This document shows positions 15,260-22,805 of a DNA stretch of 64,000 bases, in pieces. The number at the start of each line of letters is the position of its first letter. Positions within the stretch are counted from its first letter, which is position 1. The stretch lies in assembly GCA_965220955.1 (NCBI GenBank), contig CBDCRK010000035.1, positions 124,001 through 188,000 of the forward strand. Direction: 5' to 3'. Origin of the DNA: CBDCRK01 sp965220955. GTDB lineage: Bacteria > Desulfobacterota > Binatia > Bin18 > CBDCRK01. A model generated the notes under the pieces. The model was not told where the DNA came from. It ran no database searches and saw only the letters and a list, made by a program, of their open reading frames with translations. The position numbers and the translations under genes were made by a program.

Positions 15260-15775
15260 ATGGATCGTGTGGCTATGCAGCGGGCCTTGACTCGTATTGC
15301 CCATGAGATCTTGGAGAAAAACCGTGGAACTGAGAGCCTGGCTCTTGTGGGTATTCGTACCCGTGGGGTCTCTCTCTCCCAGCGTGTGGCAGCCAAAATT
15401 GCAGAGGTGGAGGGGGTGAGGGTTGCCTGCGGGGTTATTGATATTACTCTCTATCGGGATGATCTCGGCCGTAGCCGTTCCTATCCTGAAGTAAAAGGAA
15501 CAACGATTCCTTTTACTGTGGAGGACCGGCAGATTGTGCTGGTCGATGATGTCTTTTATACCGGGCGTACGGTGAGGGCAGCCATAGATGCCCTGGTTGA
15601 TTTTGGCCGGCCACGTAACGTTCAGCTTGCTGTGCTTATTGACCGCGGCCACCGAGAGCTGCCTATTCGGCCTGACTATGTGGGAAAAAATCTTCCCACT
15701 GCACGCAAAGAAGAAGTGTTTGTCCGCTTGGTTGAGTGCGACGGGGTGGATGAGGTGGTCATTGTTGGTCCTTAG
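15260..15775 (+). CDS. pyrR: bifunctional pyr operon attenuator / uracil phosphoribosyltransferase PyrR
   Basis: A 171-residue type I phosphoribosyltransferase-fold protein. Landmarks are ALTRIAHEIL at the N-terminus, LVGIRTRG, ITLYRDDL, the PRPP loop VLVDDVFYTGRTVRAAIDA near residue 93 and DRGHRELPIRPDYVGKN near residue 127. PyrR binds UMP and then a specific hairpin in pyr mRNA; it also makes UMP from uracil and PRPP to a minor degree. The start at ATG 15260 is favoured by AGAGGGAG (15242-15249) and by family alignment. An in-frame ATG at 15203, just after the terminator T-run, has no ribosome-binding site. It is first in the operon with pyrB, pyrC, carA and carB. Confidence 0.93.
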   Translation: MDRVAMQRALTRIAHEILEKNRGTESLALVGIRTRGVSLSQRVAAKIAEVEGVRVACGVIDITLYRDDLGRSRSYPEVKGTTIPFTVEDRQIVLVDDVFYTGRTVRAAIDALVDFGRPRNVQLAVLIDRGHRELPIRPDYVGKNLPTARKEEVFVRLVECDGVDEVVIVGP

Positions 15776-15798
15776 ATACAATAACCTAACTTAGTATC

Positions 15799-16779
15799 AT
15801 GTTTACCCATCGCCATCTGCTTGGTCTTGAGGGGCTAAATCAAGAGGAAATCCTTTTCCTTCTTGATACGGCTGGGTCGTTTCGCGAAATCTCAGAGCGG
15901 GAAATTAAAAAGGTGCCTGCTTTACGAGGCAAAACGGTTATTAACCTATTCTATGAACCGAGCACCCGAACGCGAATATCTTTTGAAATTGCCGCCAAGC
16001 GCTTAAGCGCCGATGCGATCAATATCTCTGCTTCGGCGAGTAGTGCGGCGAAGGGAGAGACCCTAGTTGACACTGCCAGAAACCTTGTTGCTATGCAGCC
16101 AGACGCGATTGTTATTCGTCATCCCTCTTCTGGGGCACCACACCTTCTTGCTCGTATGTTAGAGTGCCCGGTAGTTAATGCGGGTGACGGCATGCACGAG
16201 CATCCTACCCAAGCTCTTCTTGACCTTATGACCATCCAGGAAAAAAAGGGCCAGATTGCTGGGCTTATTGTAGCCATTGTGGGAGACATTCTCCATAGCC
16301 GTGTAGCTCGCTCGAACCTCTTAGGTCTTACTGCTCTTGGCGCTAGGGTACGATTGGTGGGACCGTCCACTCTTCTTCCTCCTGAGTTCAGCCTGTGGGG
16401 AGCCGAGCTGTTCTCTGACTTGCGAACTGGAATTGAGGGAGCTGACGTCATTATGATGCTGCGCCTACAGCAAGAGCGGCAGGCGCGCAATTTCTTTCCC
16501 AGCGTCGAGGAATATGCACGCTATTTTTGTCTGACTCCTGAGGTTGTGACCTTAGCTAAAAAGGATGTTATTATTCTTCACCCAGGGCCGATGAATCGGG
16601 GGGTAGAAATTGATAGCCGGGTAGCGGACGGTCCCTATGCGGTTATCCTTGATCAGGTTGCCAACGGAATGGCAGTGCGCATGGCGGTTCTCTTTCTCTT
16701 AGCTACGGGAAACCGGATGGAAGTGCGTTCAAGCGAAGAGGAGGTGCCCTTTAGTATAACCCGCCGAGCGAGCGGGTAG
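15799..16779 (+). CDS. pyrB: aspartate carbamoyltransferase catalytic subunit
   Basis: A 326-residue enzyme joining carbamoyl phosphate and aspartate, the committed step of pyrimidine synthesis. The carbamoyl phosphate site FYEPSTRTRISFE is near residue 52, HPTQALLDL near residue 135 and HPGPMNRGVEI near residue 258. No pyrI regulatory subunit follows, so this is a catalytic trimer of the Bacillus-like or pyrC-associated type; control is left to the upstream PyrR attenuator. It starts 23 bases after pyrR. Confidence 0.95.
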   Translation: MFTHRHLLGLEGLNQEEILFLLDTAGSFREISEREIKKVPALRGKTVINLFYEPSTRTRISFEIAAKRLSADAINISASASSAAKGETLVDTARNLVAMQPDAIVIRHPSSGAPHLLARMLECPVVNAGDGMHEHPTQALLDLMTIQEKKGQIAGLIVAIVGDILHSRVARSNLLGLTALGARVRLVGPSTLLPPEFSLWGAELFSDLRTGIEGADVIMMLRLQQERQARNFFPSVEEYARYFCLTPEVVTLAKKDVIILHPGPMNRGVEIDSRVADGPYAVILDQVANGMAVRMAVLFLLATGNRMEVRSSEEEVPFSITRRASG

Positions 16780-16849
16780 CCGGCAACATCAGGAATTGGT
16801 CTCTTTGGTCCGGTTGGTCTATTGGGTCTGACAAGGTGGACGGAATATT

Positions 16850-18157
16850 ATGAGGCTCATTATTAGTGGTGGGGTTGTGATCGATCCTGCCCATACACTT
16901 TCTGGGGAGAAAGATGTTTTCATTGAGGAGGGATTGATCCGAGCCGTGGACAGACCGGGGAGCTTTGACTCTCTGGTGCAGAATTCTCGGGTGATCGAGG
17001 CGAAGGGGCTGTTGGTGACTCCGGGACTCATTGATATGCACGTGCATCTGCGGGAGCCAGGATACGAATACAAAGAGACAATCCTCACTGGCACCCAGGC
17101 CGCGGCGGCTGGCGGATTTAGCGCAGTGGCCTGCATGGCTAACACCGACCCGATTAACGACAGTGGGGCGGTGACCCGTTATATCCAGGAGCAGGCACAA
17201 GCAGGTGACTTGGCCAGAGTTTTTCCGATTGGCGCCTTATCAAAGGGACTCAAGGGAGAGGAATTGGCCGAGATTGGAGAAATGGCCAGGGAAGGTATTG
17301 TAGCCGTCTCAGACGATGGCCAACCGGTGATGGACACAGGCCTTATGCGTCGAGCGCTGGAGTACTGTCGGATGTTTAATCTGCCCGTGATTATTCATGC
17401 TGAGGACCTTCACCTCTCTTACGGGGGTGTCATGAACGAAGGTCCCGTTGCTCTGCGTCTGGGATTAAAAGGGATACCCAACGCTGCAGAGGAAGTCATG
17501 GTGGCGCGAGACATTGCCCTTGCTGCTCTCACTGGAGGTCGTCTACATATCGCCCATGTTAGCACTCGAGGGACAGTGGCTCTTATCCGTAAAGCCAGGG
17601 CGGACGGCATTACTGTGACAGCTGAGGCTGCTCCGCACCACTTTACCCTTACTGAGGAAGCGGTAGAGGGATATAACACCAATGCCAAAATGAGCCCACC
17701 CCTGCGTTCGGCCGCTGACCTGGAGGCGATCAAGGAGGGGCTTAGGGACGGGACGATTGATGCCATTGCTACGGATCATGCTCCGCACCATAGGGATGAG
17801 AAAGAAATCGAGTTCGACCGGGCAGCCAACGGCGTTGTTGGCTTGGAAACGGCACTCTCTCTCACTCTGGGGCTTGTAGAGGAAGGAGGGCTACCGCTCT
17901 TGGAAGCGGTTCGGCGGCTCACAGTGAACCCTGCCCGTATTCTGGGCCTTCCCTATGGGACACTTTCTCCTGGAGTCGCTGCCGACGTGGCGATTATTGA
18001 CCCGAAAAGAAAGTGGCAGGTAGTGGTTAGTGACCTTTGCTCCAAGAGCAAAAATACCCCTTTTGCTGGCAGGGAGATGAAGGGCAGAGCAGTGCTCACG
18101 ATTGTGGGTGGGCGGATTGTGTATGATGATTTAGGACAAAGAGCGCATGAAATTTGA
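16850..18157 (+). CDS. pyrC: dihydroorotase, class I type
   Basis: A 435-residue amidohydrolase-fold enzyme that cyclises carbamoyl aspartate to dihydroorotate. Metal ligands are visible: DMHVHLREPG (HxH) near residue 62, HAED near residue 183, IAHVST near residue 235 and the catalytic Asp in TDHAPHH near residue 308. It lacks the carboxylated Lys arrangement of the shorter E. coli class II enzyme, as usual for the longer class I type. About 70 bases separate it from pyrB; the segment holds no gene. Confidence 0.95.
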   Translation: MRLIISGGVVIDPAHTLSGEKDVFIEEGLIRAVDRPGSFDSLVQNSRVIEAKGLLVTPGLIDMHVHLREPGYEYKETILTGTQAAAAGGFSAVACMANTDPINDSGAVTRYIQEQAQAGDLARVFPIGALSKGLKGEELAEIGEMAREGIVAVSDDGQPVMDTGLMRRALEYCRMFNLPVIIHAEDLHLSYGGVMNEGPVALRLGLKGIPNAAEEVMVARDIALAALTGGRLHIAHVSTRGTVALIRKARADGITVTAEAAPHHFTLTEEAVEGYNTNAKMSPPLRSAADLEAIKEGLRDGTIDAIATDHAPHHRDEKEIEFDRAANGVVGLETALSLTLGLVEEGGLPLLEAVRRLTVNPARILGLPYGTLSPGVAADVAIIDPKRKWQVVVSDLCSKSKNTPFAGREMKGRAVLTIVGGRIVYDDLGQRAHEI

Positions 18158-18177
18158 TGGCTGAAAGCTAACCTCAT

Positions 18178-19377
18178 ATGTCAACCAAGGCACTTCTTGC
18201 TCTTGCCGACGGGACGGTATTCGAGGGTACTTCCTTTGGCGCTCCAGGGGAGGTGATGGGTGAGGTGGTATTTAACACCTCTATGACCGGATACCAGGAG
18301 ATTCTTACAGATCCCTCGTATAAAAGCCAGATCGTTGTTATGACATATCCTGAGATCGGCAATGTAGGAGTCAATATTGAAGACGTAGAATCTCGCCGAC
18401 CGTTTGTTGAAGGTTTCATTGTTAGAGAATACTGGGATCGACCCAGTAACTGGCGGGCACAAAAAAGCCTGGCACAGTACTTAAAAGAGTATGGTCTTGT
18501 TGGCTTGCAAGGAATCGACACTCGTGCTCTTGTACGCCATATACGCGACCGCGGCGCTCAAGAGGGGGTCATTTCCACGGTTGACCTCGACCCCCAACGG
18601 CTTGTGGCCAAAGCCCAAGCCTCTCCCGGCCTTGTCGGCCGTGACTTGGTTAGCGAAGTCACCTGCGGCGAGCCCTATGAATGGAAATCCGGGAGCTGGG
18701 AGTTGGGGAAGGGCTACCGGGGTCTGGAGTCTGGGGACAGGAGTCAGGAGTCAGAGGGTAGGGGTCAGGGGTTAGGAGGGAGAGGGGGAATGCCTCACGC
18801 CTCACGCCTCACGCCTCATTTCTTCGTTGTGGCCTACGACTTCGGCATCAAACACAATATTCTGCGCCATCTGGTAGAGGTAGGCTGTCGGGTGCAAGTT
18901 GTTCCCGCCTGGACGCCGGCGGAGGAAGCTCTGGCCTTGCGTCCAGACGGAATATTCCTTTCCAATGGCCCTGGAGATCCAGACGCGGTGTCCTATGCCC
19001 GGGAAAGTGTTGCCGGACTGGTTGGCAAGGTGCCCATGTTTGGCATCTGCCTTGGTCACCAAATCATGGGACTTGCCCTGGGGGGAAAGACATACAAGCT
19101 GAAATTCGGTCACCGTGGGGGGAACCATCCGGTCATGGATCTTGCCACCGGCAAGGTGGAAATTACTACCCAAAACCATGGCTTTGCGGTAGACCGAGAT
19201 TCGCTTAAGGACGTGGCCGAAGTCACGCATACTAACCTTAACGACCGTACCGTTGAAGGCCTTACGCATAAAGAGGTTCCCCTCTTTTCCGTCCAGTACC
19301 ATCCTGAATCCTCCCCTGGCCCACATGATGCGCATTACCTATTTCAAAGATTTGTGGAGATGATGGAGCGCCATTGA
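18178..19377 (+). CDS. carA: carbamoyl-phosphate synthase small (glutaminase) subunit
   Basis: A 399-residue class I glutamine amidotransferase subunit supplying ammonia to CarB. The N-terminal CPSase_sm domain spans residues 1-165 (LADGTVFEGTSFG, FNTSMTGYQEILTDPSY). The GATase domain has nucleophile Cys in MFGICLGHQIMG near residue 286 and the His/Glu pair in SVQYHPESSPGP near residue 370. Between the domains (residues about 172-213) lies an insertion rich in Gly, Ser, Arg and Glu, encoded by G-rich tandem repeats and not part of the family. It keeps the frame and probably forms a flexible linker. That makes the protein longer than the usual 370-380 residues. Confidence 0.93.
   Translation: MSTKALLALADGTVFEGTSFGAPGEVMGEVVFNTSMTGYQEILTDPSYKSQIVVMTYPEIGNVGVNIEDVESRRPFVEGFIVREYWDRPSNWRAQKSLAQYLKEYGLVGLQGIDTRALVRHIRDRGAQEGVISTVDLDPQRLVAKAQASPGLVGRDLVSEVTCGEPYEWKSGSWELGKGYRGLESGDRSQESEGRGQGLGGRGGMPHASRLTPHFFVVAYDFGIKHNILRHLVEVGCRVQVVPAWTPAEEALALRPDGIFLSNGPGDPDAVSYARESVAGLVGKVPMFGICLGHQIMGLALGGKTYKLKFGHRGGNHPVMDLATGKVEITTQNHGFAVDRDSLKDVAEVTHTNLNDRTVEGLTHKEVPLFSVQYHPESSPGPHDAHYLFQRFVEMMERH
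18691..18818 (+). repeat. low-complexity repeat insertion inside carA
   Basis: A G-rich stretch made of variants of GGAGTCTGG / GGGTCAGG units (18721-18776), followed by three and a half copies of the heptamer GCCTCAC (18792-18818). Such heptameric units are usual in intergenic repeats of cyanobacteria and deltaproteobacteria, but here they are translated in frame between the two CarA domains. Confidence 0.75.
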
Positions 19378-19380
19378 AAC

Positions 19381-22300
19381 ATGCCTAAGCGGACGGACAT
19401 AAAATCGATCCTCCTTATTGGCTCCGGTCCCATCGTCATCGGCCAGGCGTGCGAGTTTGACTACTCGGGTACGCAAGCATGCAAAGCGCTTAAAGAAGAG
19501 GGTTTTCGCATTATCCTGGTAAACTCCAATCCGGCTACCATCATGACGGATCCGGGGTTTGCTGACCGTACCTACGTCGAGCCTCTTACCCCAGAGATAC
19601 TGGATAAAATCATTGCCCAGGAACAACCGGATGCATTGCTTCCCACGATTGGGGGGCAGACGGCGCTCAATCTAACCATGGACCTTGCTGAGTCGGGGAT
19701 TTTGTCCCGCTATGGTGTAGAGCTTATTGGCGCTAAGCTTCAGGCCATCAAAAAAGCCGAGGATCGCAACCTCTTTAAAGCAGTGATGGAACGAATCGGC
19801 CTGGACCTGCCTCGTAGTGGTTATGCCCACTCGCGTCACGAAGCGGAAGAGGTGCTCCATAGCATCCATCTTCCAGTCATTATTCGCCCTTCCCGTACCC
19901 TGGGCGGCACCGGCGGTAGTATTGCCACCACCTCCAAGGAGTTTGCTGAGTATGTGGCCTGGGGTCTTGAGGCGTCTCCTAGCCATGAGATTCTTATCGA
20001 AGAGTCGATTGTGGGTTGGAAAGAATTTGAACTAGAGGTGATGCGAGACAGTAAAGACAATGTAGTCATTGTCTGTTCCATTGAAAACTTTGATCCCATG
20101 GGTGTTCATACTGGTGATTCGATCACGGTGGCTCCAGCCCAGACGCTCACGGATAAAGAGTACCAGATCATGCGAGATGCGGCGATCCGCATTATCCGTG
20201 AGATCGGCGTAGACACAGGTGGATCCAACATCCAGTTTGCTGTTCATCCAGAAACCGGCCGCCTGGTAGTCATTGAAATGAACCCCCGGGTTTCTCGCAG
20301 CTCGGCGCTGGCAAGTAAAGCCACCGGATTTCCCATTGCCAAGATTGCGGCTAAGCTGGCGGTAGGGTACACGCTCGATGAGATTCCCAACGATATCACC
20401 CGTGAGACCCCGGCCTGCTTCGAGCCCACGATTGACTATGTTGTGGTCAAGATCCCTCGCTTTACTTTTGAGAAATTTCCTCAAGCCGCGGACGTGCTTG
20501 GTCCCCAGATGAAGTCGGTGGGTGAGGTGATGGCCATTGGTCGCACATTTAAAGAGGCCTTGCAGAAGGCCATTCGCTCGCTGGAAATTGGGAGTTATGG
20601 ATTGGAAGAAAAAATCCGTCGGAGACAGAAAACAGAGATAGAGCTGAGAGACAGCAACCGCACTCCCTACTCTCAACTGTCTTTATCTGATGCCACTGAA
20701 GTACGGAAACGACTGCAGGTTCCTAACGCTCAGCGCTTATGGTTTCTGGCCGATGCTCTATATCTGGGTGTAAGCGTTGAGGAGCTTTACGATCTTACCC
20801 GTATTGATCCCTGGTTTTTGGAGAACCTTAGACAAATCGTGGAATTTGAAGAAAGGGTTCAGTGCCTGAAAGAACAACCTCTTACTCCTGACCTCCTGTG
20901 TGAAGCGAAGCGTATGGGGTTCTCCGATGTGCGTTTGGGCCAGCTACTGGGCTGCACCGAGGCCTGGGTGCGCTGCCAAAGGGAAGCTTGGGGGATCCTT
21001 CCCGTATATAAGACCGTGGATACCTGCGGGGCGGAGTTTGCCGCCTACACACCCTACCTATACTCCACCTACGAGGGAGAGAACGAGGCCCAGCCGAGCG
21101 CACGCAGGAAGATGGTCATTTTGGGAGGTGGACCCAATCGCATTGGTCAGGGAATCGAGTTTGACTACTGCTGTGTGCATGCTGCCTTCGCCCTGAAGGA
21201 AGAGGGATATGAGGTCATCATGGTCAACTGCAACCCGGAAACAGTGAGCACTGACTATGATACTTCTGACAAGCTTTATTTTGAGCCCCTCACCCTGGAG
21301 GACGTACTGAGCATTATCTGGAAGGAAAACCCCGAGGGGGTAATCGTTCAGTTTGGGGGACAGACGCCCCTCAAGCTTGCCGTGCCTCTGGAGCGGACAG
21401 GGGTCCGGATCTTGGGAACCTCACCGGACAGTATCGATCGGGCTGAGGATCGGGAGCGATTTAAAGAACTGCTCGAACGCCTGAAACTACTTCAGCCTCC
21501 CAATGGCATTGCCCGTTCTCCAGAGGTGGCGATTAGCATTGCTTGTGAGATTGGCTATCCAGTTCTTATCCGTCCTTCGTATGTGCTGGGCGGACGGGCC
21601 ATGGAGATTGTGTACGACGAGGAGAGCCTTAGGCGCTACATGCGCGAGGCGGTTGATGCCTCACCCGAGTATCCGGTGCTCATTGACAAGTTTCTTGACG
21701 ATGCCATTGAGGTTGATGTGGATGCGGTGAGTGATGGGGAGACAGTGGTGATCGGCGGGATTATGGAGCATATTGAAAGAGCTGGGGTCCACTCTGGCGA
21801 CAGTTCTTGCTCGCTCCCGCCTCGTTCGCTTGGCCAGGAGATTAAGGGGGAGATCCGCCGCCAGACTACCGCTTTGGCCCGTGAGCTGAATGTGGTTGGG
21901 CTGATGAACGTCCAGTTTGCGGTCAAAGAGAGTGTGGTCTATATTCTTGAGGTTAATCCCCGCGCTTCTCGTACGGTTCCTTTTGTCAGCAAAGCGACTG
22001 GTGTGTCTTTAGCTAAGGTTGCAGCCAAAACCATGGCGGGCAGAAAGTTGGGAGAGCTAGGCTTGCTGCAAGAAGTGGTCCCGGCGCATATCAGCGTTAA
22101 GGAAGCCGTCTTTCCTTTCATTAAATTCCCTGGAGTAGACACAATTCTTGGGCCAGAGATGAAGTCTACAGGTGAGGTCATGGGTGTCGATGCTTCCTTT
22201 GGGGTAGCCTTTGCCAAGGCCCAGATGGCTGCCAATGCCTTGCTTCCGGTCAAAGGCAAGGCCTTCTTGAGTGTACGAGATGAGGACAAAGCCGCAGCAA

Positions 22301-22668
22301 TTCCAGTTGCTCGCAGGCTAGCCAGGAGCGGATTTACCCTGGTAGCAACCCGAGGTACCGCGGCCTATCTGGCACAGACCGGCATCGAGGTGGAGGTGAT
22401 CAACAAAGTGTTGGAAGGTGGGCCTCACATTGTTGACGCAATTCGGGCGGGTGAGATTGCGTTAGTGATTAATACGCCCGAAGGGGCCTCATCTGTAAAG
22501 GACTCTTTCTCCATTCGTCGTAGTGCTCTTGAATGCCAAGTGCCATATTTCACGACTATGGCGGGGGCCGAGGCCGCAGCCGAGGGAATTGAGCTGCTAT
22601 GTCAGGGAGAAATTGCAGTTAAGCCCCTGCAAGAACACCATTCTAAGCAAGGACCAGGTGTCGGCTAA
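19381..22668 (+). CDS. carB: carbamoyl-phosphate synthase large subunit
   Basis: A 1095-residue protein with the internal duplication of CarB: two ATP-grasp halves. The first begins LLIGSGPIVIGQACEFDYSG and the second, from about residue 580, VILGGGPNRIGQGIEFDYCC. The oligomerisation domain lies between them and a C-terminal MGS-like allosteric domain covers about 965-1090 (AIPVARRLARSGFTLVATRGTA). It makes carbamoyl phosphate from bicarbonate, two ATP and ammonia channelled from CarA. It starts three bases after carA and is the last enzyme of the pyr operon here; pyrD, pyrF and pyrE are not in the window. Confidence 0.97.
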   Translation: MPKRTDIKSILLIGSGPIVIGQACEFDYSGTQACKALKEEGFRIILVNSNPATIMTDPGFADRTYVEPLTPEILDKIIAQEQPDALLPTIGGQTALNLTMDLAESGILSRYGVELIGAKLQAIKKAEDRNLFKAVMERIGLDLPRSGYAHSRHEAEEVLHSIHLPVIIRPSRTLGGTGGSIATTSKEFAEYVAWGLEASPSHEILIEESIVGWKEFELEVMRDSKDNVVIVCSIENFDPMGVHTGDSITVAPAQTLTDKEYQIMRDAAIRIIREIGVDTGGSNIQFAVHPETGRLVVIEMNPRVSRSSALASKATGFPIAKIAAKLAVGYTLDEIPNDITRETPACFEPTIDYVVVKIPRFTFEKFPQAADVLGPQMKSVGEVMAIGRTFKEALQKAIRSLEIGSYGLEEKIRRRQKTEIELRDSNRTPYSQLSLSDATEVRKRLQVPNAQRLWFLADALYLGVSVEELYDLTRIDPWFLENLRQIVEFEERVQCLKEQPLTPDLLCEAKRMGFSDVRLGQLLGCTEAWVRCQREAWGILPVYKTVDTCGAEFAAYTPYLYSTYEGENEAQPSARRKMVILGGGPNRIGQGIEFDYCCVHAAFALKEEGYEVIMVNCNPETVSTDYDTSDKLYFEPLTLEDVLSIIWKENPEGVIVQFGGQTPLKLAVPLERTGVRILGTSPDSIDRAEDRERFKELLERLKLLQPPNGIARSPEVAISIACEIGYPVLIRPSYVLGGRAMEIVYDEESLRRYMREAVDASPEYPVLIDKFLDDAIEVDVDAVSDGETVVIGGIMEHIERAGVHSGDSSCSLPPRSLGQEIKGEIRRQTTALARELNVVGLMNVQFAVKESVVYILEVNPRASRTVPFVSKATGVSLAKVAAKTMAGRKLGELGLLQEVVPAHISVKEAVFPFIKFPGVDTILGPEMKSTGEVMGVDASFGVAFAKAQMAANALLPVKGKAFLSVRDEDKAAAIPVARRLARSGFTLVATRGTAAYLAQTGIEVEVINKVLEGGPHIVDAIRAGEIALVINTPEGASSVKDSFSIRRSALECQVPYFTTMAGAEAAAEGIELLCQGEIAVKPLQEHHSKQGPGVG

Positions 22669-22805
22669 GCGCGAACAAGAGGCTAGTACATTGTGGCAGA
22701 AGTCTTTGGTCCCATAAGTAATCTGAGGCCTTTCGCCAAGAACAAGGTGGTCAGGAATTTTTGGAACAAGCACTAGGGGTCAGCAACTGCCAAAGGTGGA
22801 GACCC

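Noticed and set aside
18792..18818. CRISPR-like short repeats
   Set aside because: The units are 7 bases long, directly tandem without spacers, and translated inside carA. No CRISPR array was seen anywhere in the window.
20032..20676. Long minus-strand open frame (214 codons) opposite carB
   Set aside because: It is the antisense of a strongly conserved CarB region; no ribosome-binding site and no family resemblance. Same for similar frames opposite pyrB, hom, thrC and the acyl-CoA mutase.
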